This document shows positions 17,235-27,565 of a DNA stretch of 64,000 bases, one piece after another. Numbering within the stretch: the stretch's first letter is position 1; every line of letters begins with the position of its first letter. Position numbers and translations under genes: made by a program. The notes under the pieces were generated by a model. That model saw only the letters and a list, made by a program, of their open reading frames with translations. It searched no databases and was not told where the DNA came from. Source of the stretch: Saprospiraceae bacterium. GTDB lineage: Bacteria; Bacteroidota; Bacteroidia; Chitinophagales; Saprospiraceae. The stretch spans positions 35,391-99,390 of the forward strand of contig JALHQW010000017.1 in the NCBI GenBank assembly GCA_022841745.1. The letters are read 5' to 3'.

Positions 17235-19409
17235 TTATGGCTTAATATCCATCTTAACCTGGTACTCCTTCGGCGGTGTAGCACCCATTAAATGCTGCAC
17301 GAAATAATCCCAGCGCCTGCGCATGATGTAAAAGCCATCTTTGCCGTAGCCGTGCCTGGCATTTGGGAGCAAGATGAAATCATAATCCTTGTTTTCCTTG
17401 ATTAAAGCATCAGCAACAAGGTAAGTACTGTAGGGCGGCACATTGTCATCCATTCCACCGTGGACCAGCAGTAATTTACCTTTCAGGTTTTTTGCATGCA
17501 CTTGATTGGCCTGCTGCTCGTAATTTGAGATACTATTGGCGTCCTTGGTCTCTAAGCCGATATAGCGTTCGCCCCAGTCGTCCTCATAGTTGCGGTTGTC
17601 ATGATTACCGGATTCCGCAATGCCAACTTTGAAGAAATCCGGGTATTTGAACATGGCAGCTGCGGAGGCAAATCCGCCGCCGGAGTGGCCCCAGATGCCC
17701 ACTTTGCCCAGGTCAAGATAAGGGTATCGCTCCGCCAATTGCTGTAGGCCAGCCACTTGGTCGGGCAGGGTGTTATCGCCCATATTGCCATAGCAGGCAT
17801 CATGGAAGGACTTCGACCGGTTTGGGTTGCAACTGCCTTCCAACTGTACCACCACGAAGCCCAATTCCGCCAACGCCATATTGTCGCCACGAGCTGCTTG
17901 GAAACCCCAGGAACCGACGCTGCCCCCTTGTGGGCCAGGATAGATGTAAACAATCACCGGATACTTCTCATTGGGATTCATGGCTGGCGGCGTGTACATC
18001 AAGCCGTACAAATCCCAATGCTTATCCGCAGACTTGACCGTGAAAGGCATTGGCGGTTTCCAGCCGGTAGCCTTCAGCCTCGACACATCGGTACTCGCCA
18101 AAGTGGATATCAGTTTTCCCTTTGTGTCCCGTACTTCATGAACGGGCGGGACATCAGGTTGCGAATAGGAATCGAGCAGGTATTTGCCATCGGGAGAAAT
18201 CTGGACGCTGTGGTCGCCCAAGGCCGGGGTCAGCAAGGTCAGGTTTTTACCGCTAAAATCCACCCGGTAGGCATAGCGGTAATATGGATTGGCATTGGCC
18301 TCCCTGCCGCCACCGATGAAATAGATGACCCGGTTTTTTTCATCCACTTTGGGAACTTCCCTTACCACGAAATTGCCGGAGGTGATTTGGTATTTTAGCA
18401 ACCCAGATGTTGCATCATACATATACAAATGCCCCCAATCGCTTCGCTCCGAATACCAGATGATTTCATTGGTCTTCGAAAAATACTTCCAGTTGATGGT
18501 GCCTTGGCCCGACTCGTATTGCGTGGCAACTTTTTCTTCAAAAATATCCCGCACCTCCCCAGTCTCGCAGTTGGCCATTCGCACGTTTGCCTGTTTATGG
18601 TCACGGCTCGTGGACACAAACACCAGGTGCCTGCTGTCGTCGCTCCAAGCCACATCGTCGAAGCCGCCCTCGCAGGAAATATCGTCGCAAAGCGTGCCTC
18701 GCCTCGCATCGGAGCCCATTTTCAGGCGCACCGTTTTCCCGTTTTCCACATCAAGGATGACCCGGTAAATGCGGATGATGTCTGAATCGCCCGGCAGGGG
18801 GTATTTCCATTGCTCCACTTCCGGGGCACCCACCGTTGTTTTCACCAGATACATATCACTGACATGCTGTTGGTCTTGCTGGAAAGTGGCAATCCGCTTT
18901 GAATCGGGCGACCAACTCAATATAGCCCTGTCACTGTGCGTCCAGCCAGCATTGTCGGTGGCATAGCCAAAATCCTTGATGCCATCGGAGGTCAGTGCGC
19001 GCTCCTTTCCGGTCGCTATTTCCTTCACCCAAAGGTTCCAATCACGGATGAAAGCCGCATACTTGCCATCCGGCGACAACACTTCATTCCCAGTTGTTTT
19101 TTTCGTCTCGCCAGGGATGCCCGCTTTTTCGAACAGTTCTTTTTCACTGGGAGCCGTTATCCGCTTTCCGTTGGATGGGTCGAACAAAACATAATTGGTC
19201 TCGCCTGCTACTGTTGATTTGTACCAAACCTTGGCGTCCGAAGCCCACCTGGGCCGGATGTCGTTGTCCACCAACTTACTGGCGTTGAAATTTAATTTGG
19301 CTACCGCCTTGTCATAATCTGCGGCGGTGAAGGTTTTTCCGGCTTGCCCGTGCGCTATTGCGCCAAGGGATACCAGCAAAAAAATTAGCGTTGTTGACTT
19401 ATTGCTCAT
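17235..19409 (-). CDS. S9 family prolyl/dipeptidyl peptidase (DPP-IV type)
   Basis: 724 residues with a signal peptide (ending AIAHGQ). An N-terminal beta-propeller (~60-430; SPDGKYAAFIRDWNLWVKE, WSPDSKRIATFQ) precedes a C-terminal alpha/beta hydrolase. The nucleophile Ser is in GHSGGGF, Asp in DDNVPP and His in ARHGYG. The usual nucleophile elbow of this family is GWSYGG, so GHSGGG is a variant. It is a periplasmic or secreted enzyme that removes N-terminal X-Pro dipeptides from peptides. A TACCTTTG box lies 36 bases upstream. Confidence 0.93.
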   Translation of the reverse strand: MSNKSTTLIFLLVSLGAIAHGQAGKTFTAADYDKAVAKLNFNASKLVDNDIRPRWASDAKVWYKSTVAGETNYVLFDPSNGKRITAPSEKELFEKAGIPGETKKTTGNEVLSPDGKYAAFIRDWNLWVKEIATGKERALTSDGIKDFGYATDNAGWTHSDRAILSWSPDSKRIATFQQDQQHVSDMYLVKTTVGAPEVEQWKYPLPGDSDIIRIYRVILDVENGKTVRLKMGSDARRGTLCDDISCEGGFDDVAWSDDSRHLVFVSTSRDHKQANVRMANCETGEVRDIFEEKVATQYESGQGTINWKYFSKTNEIIWYSERSDWGHLYMYDATSGLLKYQITSGNFVVREVPKVDEKNRVIYFIGGGREANANPYYRYAYRVDFSGKNLTLLTPALGDHSVQISPDGKYLLDSYSQPDVPPVHEVRDTKGKLISTLASTDVSRLKATGWKPPMPFTVKSADKHWDLYGLMYTPPAMNPNEKYPVIVYIYPGPQGGSVGSWGFQAARGDNMALAELGFVVVQLEGSCNPNRSKSFHDACYGNMGDNTLPDQVAGLQQLAERYPYLDLGKVGIWGHSGGGFASAAAMFKYPDFFKVGIAESGNHDNRNYEDDWGERYIGLETKDANSISNYEQQANQVHAKNLKGKLLLVHGGMDDNVPPYSTYLVADALIKENKDYDFILLPNARHGYGKDGFYIMRRRWDYFVQHLMGATPPKEYQVKMDIKP

Positions 19410-19444
19410 CCTGTTTTGATTGTTTGCTATGGAAGTGATTTGGC

Positions 19445-19452
19445 CAAAGGTA
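19445..19452 (-). promoter_or_regulatory. -7 box (TACCTTTG) for the DPP-IV gene
   Basis: Exact TAnnTTTG on the minus strand, 36 bases before the start codon. The -33 element is not clear. Confidence 0.55.
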
Positions 19453-19614
19453 GGTTGATTTCACGGAAAAATAGACGGGTTGGCAAATGCTTGTTTCGCA
19501 GCCGGAAACGAATACTGTGAAATTACTTCAACCATAACATAAGTCATTGCTTTCCTGCATGCCTTGGCTCAAATTGAACCAAATTTACTGTTTGCGAATC
19601 CTTTTCCTACACCG

Positions 19615-20037
19615 ATGAAAAAGCAACTATATCCTATCCTTTTCCTATTGGTTTATCCTTTGCTTTCATTGGGTCAAAACCAGCAAGACACAGTTGCACT
19701 AGCACCTCCAGCGTCCGCCGTTGATTCCATTCGCATGAAATACCCTGCTGGCAGCGTAAAATTCCCATCGCAAGCCGCCTATTCGTTATTGCAAACCACT
19801 GCATTTTCCAAGACCAGGCAGGTGGAACGGCCCATTCCAGGTATTGAAGTATGGCCCATTATTCCCCAAAGCCAACTAGGGCGAATTTTAGGGGACAGGC
19901 AGCTCCCCCATCGTTTTGAAACAAAGCACCAACCGCTATGCCGGGGCGGGCAAACCGTGATTGGGTTATCTTTTATGTTCCTCAGTGTACTCGACAAGGA
20001 TTTTGATTTAAATACTTATGAGGGGTGTGATTGGTAA
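19615..20037 (+). CDS. small exported protein of unknown function
   Basis: 140 residues from MKKQLYPILFLLVYPLLSLGQ, a clear signal peptide; the 17 residues further upstream in the frame are rejected. There is no recognised domain. A membrane-like stretch (VIGLSFMFLSVL) lies near the end, and the protein ends abruptly at GCDW, so it may be a truncated relic. Confidence 0.55.
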   Translation: MKKQLYPILFLLVYPLLSLGQNQQDTVALAPPASAVDSIRMKYPAGSVKFPSQAAYSLLQTTAFSKTRQVERPIPGIEVWPIIPQSQLGRILGDRQLPHRFETKHQPLCRGGQTVIGLSFMFLSVLDKDFDLNTYEGCDW

Positions 20038-20087
20038 TGGCGGTAACTGCGCCTGTTCACATGTTTAATCAAATTTAGAGTTTAAAA

Positions 20088-20522
20088 ATGAAAAAGATAA
20101 AAAAACTCATTTATTTCCTTGTATTGAGCCAATTCATTATTTTTTCATCAGGATGTTTTGTAATCGGCACTAAAATAGGTGCATCTTCGGATTCCAAAAA
20201 ATTTCCACGCTTGGAAATTCCCGGCGATGATGTATTTAATTTACCTACGAATACTAAAATGCAAATTTACTTTAAGAATGGGCAACACAAGGAAGGACAA
20301 TTCCTTCAGGTGATTGAGCAAACAACAGCAGAGGAATCATTTAAATCGCTTATTTGGTATGAAAAGGGTAGCTATCTGCAACTGAAAACCCCAACTTCTG
20401 AAATAGATTGCATAGTCATAAAGCAAAAGAGGAATGGGAAATGGATTGGTTTTTTAGTTGGGTTCGGTTTGGATACTATAATTTATTTGTATATGCTAAG
20501 TAGTTCATTGAAATTAGTTTAG
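20088..20522 (+). CDS. hypothetical lipoprotein with C-terminal membrane helix
   Basis: 144 residues. The signal ends at a lipobox (IIFSSGC), the middle is beta-rich, and a hydrophobic C-terminal segment (WIGFLVGFGLDTIIYLYML) could be a membrane helix. The family is not recognised. It starts 51 bases after the preceding small exported protein. Confidence 0.65.
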   Translation: MKKIKKLIYFLVLSQFIIFSSGCFVIGTKIGASSDSKKFPRLEIPGDDVFNLPTNTKMQIYFKNGQHKEGQFLQVIEQTTAEESFKSLIWYEKGSYLQLKTPTSEIDCIVIKQKRNGKWIGFLVGFGLDTIIYLYMLSSSLKLV

Positions 20523-20712
20523 ATTTGAATTTTAATACAATTGATTGAAATTCAAGTAGGTGTCCAATCGTAAGTCGTAAATCTAAAATCGTAAACCTAC
20601 TTTAACTGTCTATAACGGTTCTTTGAGGGGAAAGGAAGGGACTGCGCCAGCGGGCAGACAAGATTTCTAGGAAAACCAAAAAACTGTTTTACTTTACCCC
20701 CAAATATCCGTC

Positions 20713-22434
20713 ATGAAAAAATTGCTTACCCTTTGCCTAATCCTTGCTGGCTGCCTGAATTTTAGCTTTGCTCAAAAAAGCGCCAGTTTTACCGTGTCGT
20801 TTTCAAAAAACCTGGAAAGCAGCCCGCTTCAAGGGCGCTTGTTGTTGTTCATTTCCACTAAGAATGAACCAGAACCTCGCCGACAGGTGATGGACGCCAC
20901 TGCCACCGGACAGGTCTTCGGGATGAACGTGAAAGACTGGCAACCCGGCAAACCCGTCACGGTGGACGCCACTGCTTTTGGTTACCCCGTCCACAGCTTG
21001 CGGCAGCTTCCAGCGGGCACCTATTGGGCACAGGCGCTCTTGCACCGCTACGACACCTATCGGCTCGCCAATGGGCATACCGTTGATTTACCTGCCAGTT
21101 GGGCCGCCGGGCAATCGTACAACAACGAACCGGGCAACCTGTATAGCCTTCCCGTTCAGGTGAAAATTGACCCAACGGAAGGCAATGTATTCACCCTCCA
21201 ACTCACGGAAAAAGTTCCGCCAGTTGAAGAGCCAAAAGACACGAAATACATCAAGCACATCAAGCTGCGGAGCGAGCGGTTGAGCAAATTCTGGGGCAGG
21301 GACATGTACCTCGGCGCCCACGTGCTGCTGCCGCACGGCTATGATGAGCACCCGGAGGCACGTTACCCCCTCATGATAAACCACGGTCATTTCCCATCCG
21401 ATTTTGATGGCTTCCGCACCGACCCGCCCGACCCCAACCTGAAACCCGATTACAGCGAGCGTTTCCACCTCAGCGGCTACAACCGCATCCAACAGGAGGA
21501 GGCTTACCGTTTTTACCAGACCTGGGTGAGCGATACCTTTCCTCGTTTCCTCATCATCGAAATCCAGCACGCCAACCCTTATTACGACGATAGCTATGCC
21601 GTGAACAGTGCCAACCTCGGCCCCTATGGCGATGCCATCACTTACGAACTCATCCCTTTCATCGAAAAACAGTTCCGGGGCATCGGCCAGGGCTGGGCAC
21701 GCTTCCTGTACGGCGGCTCCACGGGTGGCTGGGAAGCATTAGCTGCCCAGGTTTTTTATCCCAATGAGTACAATGGTTGCTTCGCCGCCTGCCCCGACCC
21801 CATTGATTTTCGGGCTTATATGACCATGAATATTTACGAGCATAAAAACGCCTACTACGAGGAAGGCCCCTTTCGGAAAACCCCTCGCCCCGGCCACCGC
21901 AATTACTTAGGCCAGCTCTCGGCGCATATCGTGGACATGAACCACCGGGAACTGGCCCTCGGCGACCGCTCCCGCTCCGGCGACCAATGGGACATCTGGG
22001 AGGCCGTCTATTCGCCCACTGGCCCCGACGGCTATCCGGCCCGGCTCTGGGACAAGCTCACCGGGGAAATTGACCCGAAAATAGCCAGCTACTGGCGGGA
22101 AAACTACGACCTGGCCTATATCATGAAACGGGACTGGGACAAAATCGGGCAGCAACTCACCGGCAAAATCCACCTCTACTGCGGCGACATGGACAATTTC
22201 TACCTCAACAACGCCGTGTACCTGGCCGAGGAGTTCCTCGAAAGCACCCGCCTGCCTTACTACCACGGCGAAGTGGACTACGGCGACCGGGCCGAGCATT
22301 GCTGGAACGGTGACCACCAAAACCCCAACTACATCAGCCGGCTTCGCTACAATACCCTATACGTCCCGAAAATCCTTCACAGAATGGAGTTGAGTGCGCC
22401 GCAGGGGGCGGATTTGAAGAGTTGGCGGTATTGA
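20713..22434 (+). CDS. secreted alpha/beta-hydrolase-fold esterase-like protein
   Basis: 573 residues. A signal peptide (MKKLLTLCLILAGCLNFSFAQ) is followed by a beta-sandwich N-domain (~25-180) and a hydrolase domain of the feruloyl/esterase D-like group from ~190 (PLMINHGHFP, then the nucleophile elbow GGSTGGW near residue 337). A C-terminal His candidate is in RAEHCWNG. The substrate is unknown. The last seven codons (DLKSWRY) lie within a sequence that is repeated at 30322-30528. Confidence 0.8.
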   Translation: MKKLLTLCLILAGCLNFSFAQKSASFTVSFSKNLESSPLQGRLLLFISTKNEPEPRRQVMDATATGQVFGMNVKDWQPGKPVTVDATAFGYPVHSLRQLPAGTYWAQALLHRYDTYRLANGHTVDLPASWAAGQSYNNEPGNLYSLPVQVKIDPTEGNVFTLQLTEKVPPVEEPKDTKYIKHIKLRSERLSKFWGRDMYLGAHVLLPHGYDEHPEARYPLMINHGHFPSDFDGFRTDPPDPNLKPDYSERFHLSGYNRIQQEEAYRFYQTWVSDTFPRFLIIEIQHANPYYDDSYAVNSANLGPYGDAITYELIPFIEKQFRGIGQGWARFLYGGSTGGWEALAAQVFYPNEYNGCFAACPDPIDFRAYMTMNIYEHKNAYYEEGPFRKTPRPGHRNYLGQLSAHIVDMNHRELALGDRSRSGDQWDIWEAVYSPTGPDGYPARLWDKLTGEIDPKIASYWRENYDLAYIMKRDWDKIGQQLTGKIHLYCGDMDNFYLNNAVYLAEEFLESTRLPYYHGEVDYGDRAEHCWNGDHQNPNYISRLRYNTLYVPKILHRMELSAPQGADLKSWRY

Positions 22435-22620
22435 GGGGGAGGGTTAATGAATGGCTTGCGATGGGATGAGTTTTTAGAATGATTGCTGACATCATTTTGT
22501 ATTTGACGAATTATCGCTTTGGGGAATGAGGCACGTTGCCCACGCTTACGTCTGTCGGAGATTGGCTGATATTAGGATCAAGTAGGTTCCGATAGCTATC
22601 GGAATTGAACGAGCGTTTAT
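22413..22620. repeat. ~205-bp dispersed repeat, copy A
   Basis: Starts in the last codons of the hydrolase gene (TTTGAAGAGTTGGCGG...) and runs to GCGTTTAT. It matches 30322-30528 along its length with substitutions and small gaps. No coding function was recognised. Confidence 0.8.
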
Positions 22621-22707
22621 ATTTTAGGAAGACCATGCGACCGCTGGGTGAAGGTAGAGATTTTGGGAATTGCCAGTAAGGTTAGGTACTGGCACAATTC
22701 CTTGATG

Positions 22708-23028
22708 TTCTTGCAAGTAAAGGACAGCAAATTTGCCGTCGTGCGAGAAACAACTTGATTCGTAAAATACTGAAAATGAGCTATTTGTGAATCAAGTTCT
22801 TAGAAGTTTGTAACTTGCAAGGCTCGGCACTGCAAATGCAGCAGTTATTTCTTGACTGAAATTGCTGACTTTGATTGAAAAAATGCCTTCAAAATTGCTC
22901 CTGCGTAGCCTTACAAGTTGCAAACTCCTAACAACGAAAATCGTAACCAGCTAACTTTCAATGCCTTACGCATTTCGTTGTTTGTCGCAGAACGATGCAT
23001 GGGATAGTCTTTTACTTGCAAGAACTAA
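22708..23028. repeat. degenerate ~320-bp inverted repeat in non-coding gap
   Basis: The outer arms GTTCTTGCAAGTAAAGGA (22708-) and TCTTTTACTTGCAAGAAC (to 23028) face inner arms AGTTTGTAACTTGCAAGGCT (~22804) and AGCCTTACAAGTTGCAAACT (~22909), with further partial pairing between. The gap 22435-23119 holds copy A, this structure and no gene that I can see. Confidence 0.6.
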
Positions 23029-23119
23029 GTCCGGTATTTGAAATGGCCAAAAGCCTTCCCCTGTCGAATGGCAAATGCCGACAGTAATTAATACCCTGCG
23101 CAGCACAGTTATAACCGCT

Positions 23120-23572
23120 ATGAAGACAATCCTTGCTACCATTCTTCTTACCGTTCTGCTTGCTGCTGGCGCTATTGGCCAGACCCATCTATACTATGGC
23201 ACCTGGACCCGCCTCGGCAACGAATACATCTTTGAATTTGACCTGCACCTGGAGCACAGCACTGGCAATAAGGTGACGGGCTATTTCAACTGGAAGTTTG
23301 TGCAGTACGACAAGAACGACGCCTTTAGCGTCAGCTATTACGAAGACAAAATCGGCATGACCGCAAAGGAATATGTGAGCGGCACTTGGGATGCCACTGC
23401 CCGTACTTACCACTTGAAGGGCTACAAAAAAGACGACCCGAACGCCATCATCGCCCTCGACGAATACCGGCTCAAAGTGGACGGCAACGGCGACCTAAGC
23501 GGCGATACCCGCTCGCACGATAGTTGGCTGGGCCGCATCAACCCCAAAGCGCTCTTGCTATTGGATTTGTAG
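23120..23572 (+). CDS. small secreted protein of unknown function
   Basis: 150 residues from MKTILATILLTVLLAAGAIGQ, a signal peptide; longer upstream starts in the frame are less likely. The mature part looks like a small beta-barrel (HLYYGTWTRLGNEYIFEFDLHLEH, YHLKGYKKDDPNAIIALDEYRL). The domain is not recognised. Confidence 0.65.
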   Translation: MKTILATILLTVLLAAGAIGQTHLYYGTWTRLGNEYIFEFDLHLEHSTGNKVTGYFNWKFVQYDKNDAFSVSYYEDKIGMTAKEYVSGTWDATARTYHLKGYKKDDPNAIIALDEYRLKVDGNGDLSGDTRSHDSWLGRINPKALLLLDL

Positions 23573-23689
23573 TGGAAACTGTGTTGAACGGATTGGTGAG
23601 GCGAGCGCCTTACCTGCTGGAACATATCTCCTGACTTGTTCCAATTATCTTTTCGGTTCCGAGTCATTTTTTCAAAACGCCCGCCAATT

Positions 23690-23767
23690 ATTATTTCACG
23701 CAACGCCGCAACGAGCGCAACGATCAAAATATTTCGCTGCGCTCGTTGCGGCGTTGCGTGAAATAAT
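23690..23767. repeat. perfect 30-bp inverted repeat
   Basis: Arms 23690-23719 and 23738-23767 (core CACGCAACGCCGCAACGAG) are perfectly complementary, with an 18-base loop. It may act as a terminator for the preceding gene. The rest of the gap 23573-24133 shows no gene. Confidence 0.85.
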
Positions 23768-24133
23768 TTTGTAGACTCGTTTGCGATTGGACGTATGATA
23801 CTGCCTCAAAAACGACTTAGAGGCACATATGAATTTAATAAGAATTCTTTTACAATTAAATCACATCATAAAATCCTACTGCTACGCAATTGACGAACAC
23901 TTACTTTTAATTTTGGACATTGATATAAATCACCAAATCTTGTAGAACAAACCATGCTGTGACGCCGTTTTGTATGGAAGCTTAACGTTGAACGAATTGG
24001 CATTTTTGAGCGGGAAATGCTCATTCCCGCTTGGACGTGCAGCGTTTGTCCACTTTCAGTTTGCCCACCTTTGCGATGTTGTTGGCAGTTGCGCACACCA
24101 CATTGGTGTTTTTCACCTTCAAAATTAAGCGCA

Positions 24134-26611
24134 ATGAAAAGCATGGTACAAATTTCAACAAAAAACCTTTTTGCCACGTTGGCGGCTTATCTGACACTAG
24201 TCATCCTACTACTTTTCAGCAACAAGGTATTAGCCACCACCTACAGCTTCACTGGCTCCGGCAACTGGAGCATAGCGGGGAACTGGGACGCCAATGGCAT
24301 CCCCCCCAATCCGCTACTTGCCGGAGACGTTATAAGCATAAATGGTTCGGCGGCGATGGACGTAAATCAATCGCTTAACGCAGGCAGTCAATTCGTCCTA
24401 CAGTGGTTTATGACCCTGTCCATTAACTCCGGCTTCACTTTGACCAACAATGGCGACCTCACCATAAGCACCTTCAGCATCCTTACCAACTTTGGTACGG
24501 TAATCAACAACAGTAACTTGTCCGTAAACGGTGGAGGTTCTTTTGACAATAAAAATTACTTGGAGATTAACACTGGCGCCCTCCTTACAAACTTTCAAAG
24601 CTTGACGAACAGCGGCACGCTGAACATTAACTCCGGCGGCTTATTGGACAATAAACACTGGATTATAAATGAACCTGGTGGTATCCTGAATAATAACGCA
24701 GGCGGCACCCTGAATAGTGGTTCTATTCAAAATCAACCCGGTGCTACACTGAATAATAATAATGATGCCACCATGAATATCGGGGGTTCTGTGTTTAATT
24801 ACACCGGTGCCACCATGCATCTTTATGGCTCGATAAATATTACAGGATGGCTCGTAAATGAGGTAGGAAACACACTGGAAAATAACGCCTTCATCATTAT
24901 TCATTATCCAGGGAACATTAACAACCACGGCATGCTGATTAACAACAACTACATTAATAATTATGCAGGCCAAATTTACAATTACCCCAGTGCTACCATA
25001 ACCAACAATGGTACGCTTATTAATTACCACCCATATTACAGTAACATTATTAATTTTGGCACGATCATCAATAACTTCGGCGCTACTATGGACAACGGTG
25101 GCACAATCCAAGGGGAGAGCACAATTGTCCAATCCGGCACTTTGACCAACACCGGCTACCTCTCCCCCGGTCCCCCGATATATACCACCAACCCTGGCAA
25201 GTTCACCTTCACGGGTCCAGTAAACCTCGGCACAGGCACTTACAGTTGTGGAATTTCAGGTACCGGGCAAGGTACTGGCTACGACTGGATAGCGGTTAGC
25301 GATGTCGCTACCCTCACCGATGCCACGCTAAACGTACAATGGGGCTTCACTCCATTGGCAGGGCAAACCTTCATGGTGATGACTTATGGCAGCCATGTAG
25401 GGGAGTTTGCCACGGTGAACATACCGCCTGTCAGCGGGCTTATTATCAACACCAGCTATACTCCTACAGCGTTTATTATTTCGGTCGTGTCACCATGCAC
25501 CGATACTGACTCCGACGGCATTTGCGACAATGAAGACAACTGCCCTTCCACTCCCAATGCCAATCAAGCAGATATTGACAATGACGGTTATGGCGATGTC
25601 TGTGACGGCTGCCCGAACGATGTAAACAAATCTGCCCCCGGCGTCTGTGGCTGCGGCGTAGCTGACACTGACACCGACGGCGACGGCACGGCGGACTGCA
25701 ACGACGGCTGCCCACTCGACCCAGATAAGACTGCCCCCGGCATCTGCGGCTGCGGCGTAGCTGATACCGATACCGACGGCGACGGCACGGCGGACTGCAA
25801 CGACGGCTGCCCACTCGACCCAAATAAGACTGCCCCCGGCATCTGCGGCTGCGGCGTAGCCGACGCTGACACCGACGGCGACGGCACGGCGGACTGCAAC
25901 GATGGCTGCCCACTCGACCCAAATAAGACTGCCCCCGGCATCTGCGGCTGCGGCGTAGCCGACGCTGACACCGACGGCGACGGCACGGCGGACTGCAACG
26001 ATGGCTGCCCACTCGACGCAAACAAGACCGCCCCCGGCCAATGCGGCTGCGGCGTGGCCGATACCGACAGCGACTGCGATGGTGTGGCCGATTGCCACGA
26101 TGTCTGTCCCGGTGGTGATGATAGCGTTGACAACATCCATGACGGCATCCCCGATTGCAGCCAGTTGCTGAATTATGCGAGTTACAGCAATGCATGGAAG
26201 TGCGGGGAGAACAAAATCAAAGTCTGCCACGCTGGTTCGACAAATTGCATCAACAAAAATGCCCTAAGCGTCCATTACAACCACGGCGACAACATTGGCC
26301 CTTGCACCTCCTGTGCCCAGAACATGAATACCCCTGGCAACGCTTCCACCTTTGCCGACCATCCTGGAATTGAAGTGTTCCCGAATCCAAGTAACAACGA
26401 AGTCAGCATCTACCTGCACGGTATGGCAGGTGCTACGGAACTTGCGATTTATGACCAGTTGGGTAAATTGGTTTGGCGGCAGCAAATGGAAGAAGGGCAG
26501 CAGTTGGTAAGCCTTGACTTGATGGAAGCCCATTTCATGAACGGTATCTACTTCGTTCATGCCACTTCCGTAGGGCAGCGGCTGACACAGCGGTTGGTGG
26601 TTGAAAAATGA
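24134..26611 (+). CDS. secreted thrombospondin-type-3 repeat protein with T9SS sorting domain
   Basis: 825 residues from MKSMVQISTK, with a signal ending VLATT. Region 1 (~40-370) is an Asn-rich series of LINNGTL-like repeats, probably a beta-helix. Region 2 (~455-660) is a calcium-binding thrombospondin type 3 stretch (DTDSDGICDNEDNC...), including four near-identical 33-residue units (GCPLDPNKTAPGICGCGVAD). Then a short Cys-rich part, and a C-terminal T9SS type A domain (GIEVFPNPSNNEVSIYLHG ... QRLVVEK). It is most likely a surface or released adhesin or matrix protein. A terminator follows. Confidence 0.88.
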   Translation: MKSMVQISTKNLFATLAAYLTLVILLLFSNKVLATTYSFTGSGNWSIAGNWDANGIPPNPLLAGDVISINGSAAMDVNQSLNAGSQFVLQWFMTLSINSGFTLTNNGDLTISTFSILTNFGTVINNSNLSVNGGGSFDNKNYLEINTGALLTNFQSLTNSGTLNINSGGLLDNKHWIINEPGGILNNNAGGTLNSGSIQNQPGATLNNNNDATMNIGGSVFNYTGATMHLYGSINITGWLVNEVGNTLENNAFIIIHYPGNINNHGMLINNNYINNYAGQIYNYPSATITNNGTLINYHPYYSNIINFGTIINNFGATMDNGGTIQGESTIVQSGTLTNTGYLSPGPPIYTTNPGKFTFTGPVNLGTGTYSCGISGTGQGTGYDWIAVSDVATLTDATLNVQWGFTPLAGQTFMVMTYGSHVGEFATVNIPPVSGLIINTSYTPTAFIISVVSPCTDTDSDGICDNEDNCPSTPNANQADIDNDGYGDVCDGCPNDVNKSAPGVCGCGVADTDTDGDGTADCNDGCPLDPDKTAPGICGCGVADTDTDGDGTADCNDGCPLDPNKTAPGICGCGVADADTDGDGTADCNDGCPLDPNKTAPGICGCGVADADTDGDGTADCNDGCPLDANKTAPGQCGCGVADTDSDCDGVADCHDVCPGGDDSVDNIHDGIPDCSQLLNYASYSNAWKCGENKIKVCHAGSTNCINKNALSVHYNHGDNIGPCTSCAQNMNTPGNASTFADHPGIEVFPNPSNNEVSIYLHGMAGATELAIYDQLGKLVWRQQMEEGQQLVSLDLMEAHFMNGIYFVHATSVGQRLTQRLVVEK
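25606..26100 (+). repeat. 99-bp tandem repeat (TSP3 units)
   Basis: Full units start at 25661, 25760, 25859 and 25958, with partial units on both sides. Adjacent units are nearly identical at the DNA level, so copy number is likely to vary by slippage or recombination without breaking the frame (33 codons). Confidence 0.92.
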
Positions 26612-26628
26612 TTTAAATAAAAAACAGG

Positions 26629-26669
26629 TGCTGGGCATCTCCATATAAGATATGCCCGGCATTTTTTTT
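26629..26669 (+). terminator. terminator of the TSP3 repeat gene
   Basis: TGCTGGGCAT (26629-26638) pairs with ATGCCCGGCA (26652-26661), with one wobble pair, followed by eight T. Confidence 0.88.
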
Positions 26670-27565
26670 AAACTGGCTGATTATTGCGGTGGTTCGTGAG
26701 GTTTCAGGGAGGTTCCCCGCTATTTCTTCTCTAAAGCTATCGGGATGTGCCAGCATTTCCGTTTTGGGTAGTGGAGTATTTAAGCTAACAAGCCGCTGGC
26801 CCGGACTAAGATGACACCCCAAAAGGGCCAGGAAAATCCTGGGGTTGCCTACGGTTCGAGCGGCCCTTTTGAGATGTCATATTAATCCTCCATTGTGCCA
26901 AGTCTTCCACATCTTTACCACATATCCACATAACCTTTGAAGTACATACAAGTAAAGGACTAATGCAAATCAGGGGTTGAAATTCAGTTCCTAAATCCCA
27001 GCGGGGGCTGCTGGATACGGGCATTGCTCGTTTGCGGCCAATGGCCGCCGGGTATAGGTCATAAATTGCAGTTTACGGCGGCCAGAAATTGCAACCTTTG
27101 CCCGAATACAAGCCCAGCTTGCAACGAGCAGGGGCGTTTGTCAATTGACAAGACAGGTGGTGCGCCAGCGGGGATTGTGAACCAGCATAACTGGGAAGTA
27201 CCTTGGACTTTGCCCTGAAACGAGCGGGCGGGTTATCAAACCCGCCAGTTCCGATAAAGGTGAGATTGATAACCCTACCTTTCGAATTGCCATTTGCACG
27301 AATAAAACGCCGCCTTTTAAAACAAGCAAATTTCATTTTTAGAAGATAACTCCCTATTTTATTTTGAAATATACTATGAATGCAAAAACAATAGATACAT
27401 TTACCTTCGCTTTGCCAGAAGCCTGATAGGGATCTCCGCTTGTTCAGCTGTTAGACACACCAGAACCCTTCCACACCGCCCTATTTTCAACAAGTTGATT
27501 AAATCACTAACCGATGACTCAAACCTCGATGAACAGGTTTGTGTGCATTCTAAATCCTTACCGTA
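26670..27565. other. ~900-bp non-coding gap with hairpins
   Basis: No gene is supported. It contains an inverted repeat at 26811-26880 (ATGACACCCCAAAAGGGCC / GGCCCTTTTGAGATGTCAT) and a GGCGGGTT-ATC-AAACCCGCC hairpin near 27227-27245. The latter resembles the GGGGTTATCAAACCCC core of the large hairpin at 62261-62353. Confidence 0.55.

Noticed and set aside
25476-26230. Long open frames on the minus strand opposite the TSP3 repeat region (Arg/Cys-rich, or Ala/Val-rich)
   Set aside because: They mirror the 99-bp tandem repeats; composition is unnatural and the plus-strand protein has clear domains and a T9SS end.
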